This document shows, one piece after another, positions 11,886 through 22,452 of a stretch of DNA of 64,000 nucleotides. The first letter of the stretch is position 1. Every line of letters begins with the position of its first letter. This DNA is from Puccinia triticina (Eukaryota > Basidiomycota > Pucciniomycetes > Pucciniales > Pucciniaceae). The translations under genes and the position numbers were made by a program. The stretch lies in assembly GCF_026914185.1 (NCBI RefSeq), contig NC_070564.1:3844001-3908000 (forward strand), in the 5' to 3' direction. The notes beneath the pieces were generated by a model. It saw only the letters and a program-made list of their open reading frames with translations. It was not told the DNA's origin and did no database searches.

Positions 11886-12700
11886 GGCCCCGTTTGGCAC
11901 CAATATAATCAGCAACATATTTCACAAATATTTCACAATTATATTGGTAAAATGCCAATGGCGTTTGGCAAACCAATATATCCAAAATATGAAATAATTA
12001 CAAATTACAGTTCCTACATGCCAATATATTGGCAGCTAAATCAGGCCCACCCCTTGCAACTCCCAACCTCATCAAGTGGATACAATACTCCACTAGCTCA
12101 ATGTATCCACTCAATGACCAACAGTTGGTCATTGAGTGGACTTATATATCCACTTGATGGCCCGGTTGGTCATCAAGTGGATACAACACTTCACTTGCTT
12201 GATGACCAACCGGGTCATCAAATGGACTTATCCACTTGATAGCCCGGTTGGTCATCAAGTGGATAAATACTCCACTTGATGGACCAGTTGGTCATCAAGT
12301 GGAGTAGGTATCCACTCAGTGACCCGGTTGGTTGTTGAGTGGAACATACTCCACTCAATGACCAACTGGGCCATTGAGTGGATATAACTCCACTCAATGA
12401 CTGTCCTGTTCATCGGGTGGACTACAATACATCCACTCAATGGCCGACTGGGTCATCGAGTGGGTGAGGTGGGTCATAGGCTATAGCCACTCGATGACTG
12501 GGTGGGTGGTCATTGAGTTCGTCCATTTGCTTTCTTGGTTGATCAAGAGGTGGGTGGTTGGCTGGCTGGGTTTATTTTGATGTACTGAAAAACGCCAGCA
12601 ATATGTTGAATTACATTTTATTTTGGGTGAAATAATCAAAATGTCACAGATTATTTCACCGGTGATCATTTCACCAATTATATCAACGCCAAACAGGGCC
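11886..12700. mobile_element. GGCCCC-ended element carrying a palindrome array
   Basis: The ends are GGCCCCGTTTGGC and GCCAAACAGGGCC. A 3-bp duplication TGA flanks them (11883-11885, 12701-12703). Subterminal parts contain ATTTCAC/GTGAAAT repeats in both orientations. The middle is filled by palindrome array C rather than by a transposase. Three-base duplications are usual for PIF/Harbinger elements, which is the best family guess. A 160-bp relative with the same ends lies at 22293-22452. Confidence 0.8.
12063..12530. repeat. Iterated palindrome array C (CACTTGATGACC arms)
   Basis: About twelve inverted repeats join CCACTTGATGGCC, CCACTCAATGACC or close variants to their complements around a CGGTTGGTC centre. 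This array is the internal cargo of the GGCCCC-ended element at 11886-12700. Arms resemble those of array A at 3045-3375. Confidence 0.85.
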
Positions 12701-13134
12701 TGAGAAGCAAAAGATCATTTTTGATTTAGTGACTAGTGAGAAGTCAGGCTGGAATTAAAAGCCCTATAAGCGCTGCAACCCAGTGGGGAAGGCTGCTAAG
12801 CAAGTGCTGGATAAACTCACACACCAAGGAAATGGTGGAGGGGTTGCTGAATTGGAAGAAATTATAATCAGACCTGGTTTTTTTCTAGGTTTGATCAGGG
12901 AGAACCTATAGAAGCCGCAACAAGCATAAATACTGGAGATGCGGACAATGTGCACAGATCATCAGTACCTGCTACTGGTAAATGTAATGAAGTATCAGAG
13001 GTATCATGTGAGTTCCTTAATAGTATCCACCATCTACCCACCATCTAACCACATCTCCCCCCACCATCTACTTACCTTTCAGAATTTCCACAGGAGATCC
13101 TCAGTTTTGGCTGGGCACCACTAATCCTCATGTC

Positions 13135-13905
13135 TGGTCAGCTGATGCTTGGCTTTGGCTCCCAGATCATGCTCAGCTTTGGTGTCCAGCTCATGCTCAG
13201 CTTTGGTGTCCAGCTCATGCTCAGCTTTGAACCAGTCCTGGCCCAGCTGATTCTCAGCTTTAGTCCAGTCATGGCTCAGCCTAGAATCAGATTAGGACTA
13301 TTGTTGGCCCAGCCAATGCTCAGCTTTGGACCAGTATTGGCTCAGCTGATTTTCAGCTTTGGATCAATCTTGGCCCAGCCAATGCTCAGCTTCTGACCAC
13401 TCCTGTAACAGCTGATGCTCATCTGTTGACCAGCCTTGGCTCAGCTGATGCTCAGCTGTGGACCAACCTTGGCTCAGCTGATGCTCAGCTGTGAACCAGC
13501 CTTGGTTCAGACAGTTCTCAGCTGTGGACCAGCCTTGGCTCATGAGCTGATGCTCAGCTGCGGAACAGCCTTGGCTCAGCTGATGCTCAGCTTTGCAACA
13601 GCCTTGGCTCAGCCAATGCTCAGCTTTGGACCAGTATTGGCTCAGCTGATGCTCAGCTTTTGAAAATTCTTGGCCCAGCCAGTGCTAATCTTTGGAATGG
13701 TATTTTCCCAGCTGATCCTCAGCTCTGAACAAGCCTTTTCAAAGATGATGCTCAGTTTTGGACCATTGTTGGCTAAGCTGATGCTCAGATTTGGAATATT
13801 CTTGGTCCAGCTGACACTGGTCTCTGTATCAGGCTTGGAATAGCCAATGATCAGCTGTGGCCCAGGCCCAGCCAATGCTCAGTTTTAGCCCAGACTCAGT
13901 CAATG
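13135..13905. repeat. 33-bp minisatellite, open in one frame
   Basis: About 23 copies of a unit of mostly 33 bp (GCTCAGCTTTGGACCAG ... TGGCTCAGCTGAT) with substitutions and some shorter units. Because 33 is a multiple of three, the plus strand stays open for 88 and 75 codons and reads as an 11-residue repeat (LMLSFGPVLAQ type). There is no start context, signal or flanking exon, so I read it as a repeat rather than a gene. Confidence 0.85.
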
Positions 13906-14449
13906 CCTACTGCTCAGCTTTTTATTGATCCTGGGTTTTCTAAGTGTGTGTCTGTGTATCCTACATCTGCATGGGGGATCCTGACTTCAAAAATTTCATA
14001 GTTTGCTTACATAATTACATATGTACATGTGGTTGGAGTGCTCTGTTTCAACTATGTGGCAGGGGTGCTAGCACTTCAAGAAACACCAAACTCTATAAAG
14101 AAGTTGAGCTGTTGGAAAGTGATGAGTGAGCACAAAGGTCAAAATTGTGTGAGAAAGTAGAATCTGATTGCAAAACAAGTTTAAAACTTATAGAAGCAAT
14201 GAGGTGAAGGTGAATGATCAAGGTAAAATTTTGGCCAGCTGTGCTGGCTCTAAGGCCAACATCTGGTACAGTATACAGGTTGAAAATAGTGCTTGGCTTT
14301 ATACATTCATTTGGCCACATTTTCATACAAAAAGCTTAAAAGAGTTAATAGTCAGTGAGAAATGGATAGAAACTTGTGTTTATGAATACCTTTGCATTCA
14401 AACCAAAGCTACCACCAGTATTTAAAACCCTACCATCCTGTCACAATTA

Positions 14450-14645
14450 GGGTGTTCAAAGTTGACTTGCATAAAATCATAACACCATAAAATCATAAAA
14501 TTCTAAGCTGAAAAAATATGTTGCATCCAAGCACTCAAATTAGAGCAACGTTTCTAGAATGGTACATATGAAATCATCACTTGAAAGTTTTATGATTTTA
14601 TGATTTTATGCATTGAAAATTTTATGATTTCAACTTTGAACACCC
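14450..14645. mobile_element. 196-bp MITE, GGGTGTTC ends, TTA duplication
   Basis: The terminal inverted repeats are GGGTGTTCAAAGTTGA and its complement ending GAACACCC. TTA flanks both sides (14447-14449, 14646-14648). The inside is rich in ATAAAATCAT repeats. A TTA duplication is typical of Tourist/PIF-Harbinger MITEs. The same element, in the opposite orientation and interrupted twice, is at 21804-22509. Confidence 0.9.
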
Positions 14646-14983
14646 TTAATCTTTAGATGTAAATATATATTTCCTTTTCCTATGTATTTAGATTGGATTG
14701 AATTCTACTTACAACCTTTTTGCAAGAATTGGTGATTGATTTCACAATTGAAATTATGGTTGCTTCATCTCTGCTCCACCAACACAAAAGAGTAGATAAA
14801 GTTCAGTGATAGACATATAGTAGAACTTTCTACCAATTAGAAAGAGAATTGTGATTAAATACTGACAGGGTGATGGGTAATTCATTGATTGCGTTAATAT
14901 GTATCTGTTTATATAATGACAGGATTATAATTGGTATAAAACAGTTTGAGTGAATAAGAATAATTAAAATATTGCTCAGTGTG

Positions 14984-16067
14984 TTATATTTTGAGCTTCC
15001 TTCTTTGTAGATATTGACTCACATAACATGTTTTAGATCCAAAATCAGCAAGCCCAATTGAAGCTTGTTGTGGGAACTTTTCATTAAATTTTGCTGTACC
15101 TAGCTTCAAATCTTTGACTGAACTAAACATTAAACAAAGAGTAATCAGATGCAAACCAACAACAGATTCTTTCCCAGATAAAAAAAACCAACAAACCTTA
15201 TACAATCCTCTGGTTTTATTGCATCATTTGGTTTATTTAAAAAACTATTCTCACAGATTGGAATTCCAAATTGAATCTTGCTACTAAATGGAGTCTGATC
15301 AGGTGTAAGTGAAAAAGCTTCAACAGTGAAGGTTGGCTTCACATTCAATGCACCCTACAAGCATTGAAATTGAATCCTCAATCTGGTCAGATACTTGGGC
15401 AAGAAAACCATCCACAAAAATTAATAGGAGTACATACAGAATATTGAGATACAGGACATTGGTCAAACATTTCACGGAAGGCTGCTTCTATGTCTTGCTG
15501 CAGGGCAGCGCTGGTAAGTGAGGAAATTTGAATCTCTGTCAATACATGCCATCTGACTAGTTTTGAAGGTTCAAATTAGTTGTAAAGGGAAGCTTTAATC
15601 ACCCTGGGTTAGTGGATTTCACAACAACCTTATAGAAAAGCAAAATTAGCCTTATGTAGTCAATTGTTGATTTGATGATTCATACCTATTATAAATTGGA
15701 AAAAGGAAAAAAATCAAAACAAAACTCATGGACTCACAAGGCAGTCTCCAGCATTGGCATATATTTTTGTTTCGCCCCCCATGATCCCGCCCTGAGTATA
15801 ATTAATATTCTTGTACGCTCTGTTTGAGATAAGTGTTCAAAATACATGAAGATGTTGTAAGCCAAAACGCCCAAGATAGAGGCAATATGGTGATAATTGC
15901 TTGAAATCAAGCCACATGAAGGAGAAAATGTAAGAAGCAGCATACTGTTCACAAAGGCTTCGGGTCGGAATCACTGTACCTTCCCCGCATTGCCAAGACT
16001 GGGCGCTGTATAGAGAGCTCTGAGCTAGGAAGCCGATCAGAATGAAAAAGAGTTTACAAGCAATCAT
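14984..16067 (-). CDS. Secreted cysteine-containing protein, six exons
   Basis: Splicing exons 16067-15946, 15819-15738, 15628-15603, 15510-15438, 15354-15197 and 15122-14984 gives 199 codons with every junction in phase and GT-AG introns of 74-126 bp. Residues 1-22 form a signal peptide (basic start, FFILIGFL core, SAQ at the junction). Mature cysteines fall at 27, 39, 67, 95, 135, 152 and 186. They form two similar blocks, each containing a D-C step (D66-C67, D151-C152), which suggests a duplicated domain. The function is not recognised. Rust fungi encode many secreted two-domain proteins of this look, so an effector role is inference. The 26-bp third exon is the weakest part. A GTGAGT donor overlaps codons 188-189, so the true C-terminus may lie on a further exon. 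No homolog was searched. Confidence 0.7.
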
Positions 16068-17092
16068 TTTGGCTGTTTCTGAGATTGATTTTTGATTTTT
16101 GGCGCTGGTGAGATCTGGAGAGATCAGGTTTGACACTCTCGAACGCAGGGGCTCACCGTAAATCGTCGCGATGGTCGTCCATCAAGGCCCGAGAATGGGA
16201 AAATTAATCAAATGAAGTGTAGCAACTGCCGAATCAATTCGTAGCAACTGCCGAGCGACCGAAGTCGCCGTTGAAGGTGTTTCAGAGCGGTTGTTAATAC
16301 ATGCCCCCAACATCAAATATCAAGTAAGCACAAAAACGCCGCAGAAGCTATCCTTTGTTATACCCTCCCGATCCCATAACATCCCATGGCAGCATGCCCC
16401 GGTTTCCAGTCACTAGCTCGACTGCCGAGTCCAAGGCCGCACGGAGTTTGTAGTTTTATGCAATCTGATGGCTCCACGACGGTCTGCATTTCCGAGTTGG
16501 AGATAAGAAAGCGAGGCAAAAACAACTTCACAACACGTGTAAGTGAACGGTAGCTGACACCCATGGGCCGACACGCAGCTCGGTCGTAATTAATTTCTTG
16601 ACGTCGGCTGTTGCATCCGATGAACATAGGATGACTTTTTCCTTCCTTTGTCTTCGAATCTCCCCAATACATACACCCCTTCTTGTTGCGTTGTTGTCAG
16701 ATCGTAGTCTATCCTTGATACACACACTCCCTTCAACAAATTCTCTGCTACAGTCCCGCATGCATCCTTCACTTTGGCACACATCAAGCGCACCTGTACT
16801 CAGAGGCACGCTCTGGACCCTGTCCCCCGCTGCTCCGAACACAAGGCAGCCATCAGGCCCGTCGAGAACGCACTCCAGCTGCCGTTGCCGTCACGCAGAT
16901 CATGGGAGCCCAACACGCAGCAACGCTGCTCCCAACTGAGACCGTATACATTGACGCAGTACAGAAAAACAGGCGCAATTTGTCTCCGTTTTCTGTGGAG
17001 GCCGGGGTACAAGGGCGCGATTTGATGAGAGTTAAAAAAACAACAAACCAATACAGAGAGAGGAGCGCGGCCGGAAAGATGGAGAGGAGGAC
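16068..17092. other. Intergenic, possible cysteine-rich exon on minus strand
   Basis: GC content rises towards 17 kb. On the minus strand a frame at about 16890-16528 contains seven cysteines, clustered as CQSEGCMRDC. I could find neither a signal-peptide exon nor clear splice partners for it. The OXP1 3' UTR probably lies in 16950-17092. Confidence 0.3.
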
Positions 17093-19942
17093 CTAGTGCA
17101 AGTCGATGACGACATGGGCGTCCAAGAACCGGACGCTGGCGTCGGGATCGACGACGACAGTCTGAGTCTCTACGAGTCCACAGAGGCAAGAGGGTCAGCG
17201 CGACAGGCGATGCAGAGAGAGAGGGAGGGGACTCAAGACGGTCGAGGAGGACGGCGGGGCCGTCCAGGATGTCGCCCGGCCGGAACTTCTCGAGCGCCAG
17301 CACCGGCGTCCGCACCCTGCCCATCGTCTGCTCGAAAAACACCATCGCGAAGCCGCCCTCGTCGGCCGGCGGGAGCGCGAAGGGCGCGAACCGGATGCGC
17401 GCGAGCTGCGCCGCCACCGACTCGCCCTCCGCCTCGCTGCACAACCCAACACCATCACTCTTCCGTCCACACCCCAACCAGAAACCCCCAGGAAAGAAGT
17501 GGGAGACGTACCTGGACTTGCCGCTCCCCCGCACCCGCACATCGTCGCATACGACCGCAACAGACGGCGCCAGAATGAAGCCGAATTGCTGGCGATAGGC
17601 GGCCTTGAACGCGGCCAAATAGTCGAAATAGTCGGGCTCGCCCTGTCCGGAGTTGGGCGGGCGAGCGGAGGAGGGGTCGAGGACCATGAGGGCGGTGTCC
17701 GTGCCGTCGTACCTATACGCAACAAAGGGGGCCAGAAGGTCTAGAGCCGCACGCGAGGGAGAGGGAGGGGGCGGGGAGACGGACCGCATGTTCAGGAAGC
17801 GTTCGACGACGATCCGGCGGTCCTCGAAGCCCTGTTTGTGCAAGCTGTCGACGACCTGGGCCTGCAGCCGCGCGAGCTGGTCCTCGAGCGCGCGTCTCGC
17901 GGGTCCCGATGGCTGGTAGACGACGGCGGACGGGGTCTGGGCCTCGACGACACGGTCGGCAAGGGCCATGCCGTAGGCGCTGAGGATGGACGCGTGGCGG
18001 TGGAGGACGATGCGGGGGACGCCGAGGGTGCGGGCAAGCGCACACGCATGCTGGCCCCCCGCGCCCCCAAACACGCTCAGCACGTGCTTCGAGGTCGCGT
18101 ATCCACGCGCCTCGGTCAAGGCGCGGATCGGCCGACACATGGTCTCGTTGGCGATCTTGATGAACCTGGAGAGTGGGAGTGTCTTCAGTGCATGGGTGGA
18201 GAGGAAGGAGGAAGACCGAACGGACCCCCAGGCAACCTCGTCGACGCTGAGGTCCTGCTGCAGATCGTGGTTGATCGTCGCCCGGAGCTCCTCGAAGAGG
18301 GTCCGGGAGGCCTCGACGTCCAGTTCCTGGTCCTCGTTGGGCCCGAAGATCTTCGGGAACTGGCCCGGGACGAGGCGTCCGAGGAGCAGATTGGCGTCCG
18401 TGACGGCGAGGGGCCCGCCCTTGCGGTAGCAGGCGGGGCCGGGCGAGGCGCCGGCGCTCTCGGGCCCGGTGACGAACAGCCCGTTCCTCCAGAACAAGCG
18501 CGAGCCTCCGCCTGCAGCCACGGTATCTATACGAGAGAGATCTCTGTGTCAGCGGCGAGAAAGTGGGAGGGATAGGAGGAGACTGACTGATGTCCAGCTG
18601 GGGACTCTGGATGGTGACGCCGGCGGTGGTGGACTCGAAGACGGTCTCGTAGTGGCCGTCGAACCTGCTCACGTCGGTGCTCGTGCCGCCCATGTCGAGG
18701 CCGATCACGGGGGTCTTGGCGAGCGGGTCGAAGGTGGTGCGGGCGTAGCCGACGACGCCGCCCGCGGGGCCGGAGAGGACCGAGTGGAGGCCGGAGAAGC
18801 GCGCCACATCGGTCAGCCCGCCGTCCGAGCGCATGAACTCCACCCGCGTCCGCCTCCGCCCGTCCGGCGGGCCCGCAGGCTCGCGCTGCAGACTCCCGTC
18901 GAACCCGCCAAAGAAGCCGTCGATGTAGCGCCCCAGCACCGGCGTCAGATACGCGTCCGCCGTCGTCGACGTCCCGCGCGTCACCAGCTTGATCATCGGC
19001 ATCAAGGTCGAGGAGAGCGAGATGTGGGCAAAGCCCAGCTCCTGGGCGAGCCTGCCGATGCGCTGCTCGTGCTCTGGGCAGAGTTCTGTCAGGTTTGGCT
19101 GGGTGGTGCAGATGGGAGGGGAATCGCCTCCCTGGGTAGGTGTATGAGTGCATGAGGACGACTGCCAGGGACTCGAAGCCTTGGTGCTTGAGCTCGACGA
19201 GCTGGCGGCGGACGAGCTCCTCATCTGGCGAGAGGCGTGGGCAGAGGTCAGGAGAAGGATGTCCGTCACAGAGGGGCGGGGACATACCGAGGGGCCTGAT
19301 GATCTGGACGGCCTCTCCGCTGTTCCCGCGGACGACATGGGCGGGGTGGGGCCGGCCATCGTAGGGGCGGGCGACCGAGCCGTCGGGGGCGAAGAGCGTC
19401 TGGCGGGCGGGCTGTCTGGGGTCGCTGGTGAAGCCGAGCAGGGTCACCCGCTCGTCGACCTCGACGACGGCCGCATAGAGCGTGCTGGGCTTCTGGATGG
19501 CCAGGTCGAAGATCCGGGGGCGCGACTGGTTGCCGATCTCGAGCAGGTCCCGGAAGCCCTTGGTGATCAGCAGGGCGTGCTTTGCGCCGCTGCGCTCCAG
19601 AAGCGCATTGGTCCCCACCGTCGTCGACAGCCGGATGCAGTCTGCGGCATGGGTCAGCTTGAGTGTGTGTGTGTGTGTGTGTCTGCTGAGGAGAGACTGA
19701 CCGATCTTGTCGGTGTTGAGGGGCTGGTTCCGTGGGATGGGCTGTTTCAGGACATGCTCGAGCACTCTGCGTATCCCTTCGCGCGGGGCATCCTCGTATC
19801 CAGCGTCCTGGGAGAGCAGCTTGGTGACCCATTCGTGTCTGGTGGTGGTGGTGGTTGCTGGCCATGAGGCGTGGACATCGGTGAAGGTGCCTCCGCGGTC
19901 GATGGCGATCTGGATGGAGTGGTCGCCGACTGACTCGTCCAT
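17093..19942 (-). CDS. OXP1: 5-oxoprolinase, HyuA half only
   Basis: ATP-dependent 5-oxoprolinase converts 5-oxoproline to glutamate in glutathione turnover. Exons 19942-19702, 19641-19288, 19224-19132, 19073-18588, 18526-18226, 18165-17785, 17712-17512, 17436-17240 and 17169-17093 add to 777 codons, phases all consistent. The N-terminal [12 protein letters not shown] motif, [57 protein letters not shown] and [10 protein letters not shown] follow in the order of the HyuA domain. Known eukaryotic oxoprolinases run on into a HyuB domain of about 500 residues; here a TAG stop follows DAHVVIDLH and no HyuB is found nearby. Introns are 58-75 bp. The third intron (19074-19131) begins with GG instead of GT, though the reading frame demands its removal. 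A rearranged or decaying gene, or a true HyuA-only enzyme, are both possible. Confidence 0.88.
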
Positions 19943-19985
19943 GGTCAACTCGATGTTCCGCCCCCTCCGCCGCCTCGCCACCACC
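19943..19985. promoter_or_regulatory. 43-bp divergent start-to-start interval
   Basis: Only 43 bp separate the OXP1 start codon (minus) from the start codon of the plus-strand gene. The interval is GC-rich, without a TATA box. The promoters must overlap each other or the opposite coding sequence. Confidence 0.6.
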
Positions 19986-20705
19986 ATGGCCACCCCACCA
20001 GACCCACTCCCCACCCTGTGAGCATCCCCTTCTCGTTTCCCCGCGCCCGGAGGCTGACTCCCGCCACAGCACGGCCCTCCAGACCATCGGCCTCCCCCTC
20101 GTCTGGCACCACTCGCACAGCCTCGCCCTCCCCGCCCCAGCGGCATCCGTCCCGGAGCCGGCCACCGCCTTCCTCGGGAAGCTCGCCCGCGCCGCCCAGA
20201 CCGTCTCCGCACGCCACCTGCTCGGCAGCCTGCTCGCGGGGCCCGACAGCGAGGCCGACGACGCCCTCGACATCCCGCTCCTGCTCGGCTCGCCCCCTGA
20301 CCGCCCGGGAAAGACGCTCGACTGGCTGCTCGCCCGGCTCGGCCTCGCCCATCTCGACCCCTCCCTCCTCACCGTACGCATCCCCCGTTCTCCCTCACCC
20401 CAGCCACAGAGCCTGACCAGAACTTCCGGCGAGCACAGATCAGAGAGCCCTTCGAGGAGGCCTCCGCCCAGCAGCAGCACCAGCCCTGGGTCCTCGCCCG
20501 CCTCTCCGCCTGCCAAGTCCAGACAGCCGCCGCAGACCCCGAGCACGCCGAGCTCGAGACCCTCCTCGCCGCACTCCGCCCCCGCCTCTCGCTCGAGATC
20601 GAGCTGCCGGAGAGCCCCAATCGCCCCGTCTGTCTGCTCGTCGGCCCCATCCCCCAAGCCCTCAACGTCTGGGGCGGGCTCATCAGCTACCGTGTATCCT
20701 CGTGA
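19986..20705 (+). CDS. Unrecognised 206-residue protein
   Basis: Exons 19986-20017, 20070-20373 and 20421-20705 join in phase through GT-AG introns of 52 and 47 bp and encode 206 residues. ATG sits in a good context (CCACCATGG). The protein is Leu/Ala/Pro-rich. It has helical N-terminal and central parts (LGKLARAAQTVSARHLLGSLL, about residues 40-60) and a conserved-looking tail with RPVCLLVGP and ALNVWGGLISYR. No catalytic motif, signal peptide or membrane segment is visible. GC-rich third codon positions match OXP1. A RAV2/Rogdi-type V-ATPase assembly factor crossed my mind because of the tail, but the evidence is too thin to assign. A further 34-bp intron at 20692 is possible but shorter than the others. 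Confidence 0.7.
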
Positions 20706-21320
20706 TCCCCTTGCCCGCCCAACAGGCCATCTCCCCCAGCTTATACATATATATATATGTCACCCTCTAGCAACCGCTCACTACATGAACGTCTGAAAAA
20801 GAGGCTGTCTCATTCGCCCGATCCCGAATAAAAATACACGATATGGTTGTGAGCAAAGATACCACAGGAATTTGCGAGATGATGGTCCGGCCCCATTGTG
20901 GCGTGGTCCAGGTACTTGTTGGTTCCAGTAGGCGGACGCATCCCCAGCTGTCTGGGACCACCACTAGACTGCGACCCCTCCCCACGTAAGCTCACACTAT
21001 CTTCGCACAGGCCACCCTCGTGGACCTGCCCAAAATGGCAAGCCTGGGTTGGCAAGGTGAGCCCCTCATCTACTGTGCTCGCCAGCCTGTCCATACCGGC
21101 AACCCCAGATCAGCGAGTAGGCTCTCTGGCCAGGTCTGCCCCCGACGGAAAACCTTCGTGAGCAGGCAGAATAAACGCAAGGCGATACAGATCTGCTGCT
21201 TGGATTCTCAAGACCCGGTTTCCTGTCAAGCCCGCTGCGTTCAAACTTTTAGGAGTGGCACATCCTCATCGCAGCGCAAACCACCCTGGACCGCCGGACA
21301 TGCCATATTTTACACCACAG
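20706..21320. other. Intergenic, no gene seen
   Basis: Downstream of the plus-strand gene. A TATATATATATA run lies near 20747. Short frames on both strands show no recognisable protein. Confidence 0.4.
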
Positions 21321-21324
21321 GAGC

Positions 21325-21665
21325 GATCCAGGAAACCTCAAGCGTTCCCTCGACGCTCGACGAAATATTGAACGTATTCTGGACGCTCGAGGCAGAAAAA
21401 TGTCCCTTAAACCCACAAGACGTGGGTTTTGCGTTGGGGGTTCTGGTAGATCGTCAGAACCCTCCCCCCACGCAAAGCTTATCCTAGCATCGGGGCGGTT
21501 CTGGGACTCAGTTCTCTCAACGCTCTGCTAAAGCGTTGAGGGAACGGTGGCCTGGAACCAGGCTGTTCTCTGAACACACCAGTTCCCTCATCGTCTGCCA
21601 ATCTGTTGAGGGAACTGGAGCCGGGCCACTGTTCTCTCAACGATTTGGCAGAGCGTTGAGGGGGC
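21325..21665. repeat. Iterated palindrome array D (CTCAACG arms)
   Basis: Inverted repeats such as CTCAACGCTCTGC...AAGCGTTGAG, GTTCCCTCATCG...TGTTGAGGGAAC and CTCAACGATTTGGCAGAGCGTTGAG recur with short spacers. The layout is that of the other palindrome arrays but the arm sequence is unrelated. Confidence 0.7.
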
Positions 21666-21842
21666 CCTTGCGTCCAGTTGACATTCTGCCAGACAATTAA
21701 GTTAATTGCATGAATCAACCTCTTCCTGTGTGTGTTCAGGCTTTTCATGATGCCCCACAAAATTGGGAAACTTGGCTTGAGTTCCAAGGAAGGTTGCTTC
21801 TTAAGGTGTTCAAAGTTGAAATCATAAAATTTTCAATACATA

Positions 21843-22194
21843 CAGCAATGTCAGAAAAGCTTGCCAAATTTTGTGGCTGAAATGAATTCTGCAGTTCAGC
21901 CACAGGCCTGTACAGCTTCACTGTACAGGCAGACAAAACCCGTTCGGGCAGCTGGTTTCGCTTGACATGGGTGCCGGGCCGGGCGGGGGGCGAGGGAGGC
22001 AGGGGCAGCAAAGGGCCGGATCAAAGTAAAATCACTCCAGGAATCCAATGGTGGGGCCCTTAAGGCCCCAAAGTGTTTCACAAAGAAACTGGGGTTTTTC
22101 TTCTGATGGCATTCCTGACGTACAGGAGCCATACAGGCTTTGAGGCTGAAATCAGCAGTCCAAAAGCTGGCCGCAAGCTTTTCTGACATTGCTG
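21843..22194. mobile_element. 352-bp TIR element in a TA site
   Basis: Ends are CAGCAATGTCAGAAAAGCTTG and its complement, and TA flanks both sides (21841-21842, 22195-22196). TA duplication suggests a Tc1/mariner-type MITE. The empty site is present in the intact host MITE at 14450-14645. No coding capacity. Confidence 0.88.
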
Positions 22195-22292
22195 TAAAAT
22201 CATAAAACTTTCATGTGATGATTTCATATGTACCATTCTAGAAATGTTGCTGTAATTTGAGTGTTTAGGTGGTACATATTTTTTTCAACTCA

Positions 22293-22452
22293 GGCCCCGT
22301 TTGGCTGCCGCGTTAGATGTGATAAATAGGCTGATTTATCAGGCACAACCCCCGGGGGGTCAAAGTTTTTGGTGGAGACGGGGGGCAAACTTTGGGTTGC
22401 GCTTGATAAATTTGCACATTTATCACGTATAACGCCGCAGCCAAACGGGGCC
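22293..22452. mobile_element. 160-bp GGCCCC-ended MITE, TCA duplication
   Basis: Ends are GGCCCCGTTTGGCTGC and GCAGCCAAACGGGGCC with TCA on each side (22290-22292, 22453-22455). Subterminal GATAAAT/ATTTATC repeats pair with each other. Shares its ends with the 815-bp element at 11886-12700. PIF/Harbinger-like by the 3-bp duplication. Confidence 0.88.

Larger units (their letters stand above)
11745..14261. mobile_element. Diverged LTR copy, interrupted
   Basis: The left end TGTGAGCCTGTG and the right part (about 13940-14261, ending CTAAGGCCAACA) match the solo LTR at 5166-6087 in order, with many substitutions. Between them lie an 815-bp GGCCCC-ended element and a 33-bp minisatellite that are absent from that LTR. 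No target duplication is recognisable. It is the oldest of three copies by eye. Confidence 0.55.

Noticed and set aside
16800..18521. 573-codon minus-strand ORF as a single-exon gene
   Set aside because: It reads through OXP1 introns. The HyuA protein needs the introns removed, and the last 120 codons are downstream of the real stop in another frame.
18527..20212. 561-codon and 463-codon minus-strand ORFs beginning upstream of 19942
   Set aside because: The upstream parts lie antisense to exons of the plus-strand gene and show no domain; the OXP1 homology begins at the ATG at 19942. GC-rich DNA leaves all frames open.
20692..20725. Fourth exon of the 206-residue protein gene after a 34-bp intron
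   Set aside because: Shorter than any other intron here and the added peptide is a TATA-repeat translation; the TGA at 20703 is preferred.
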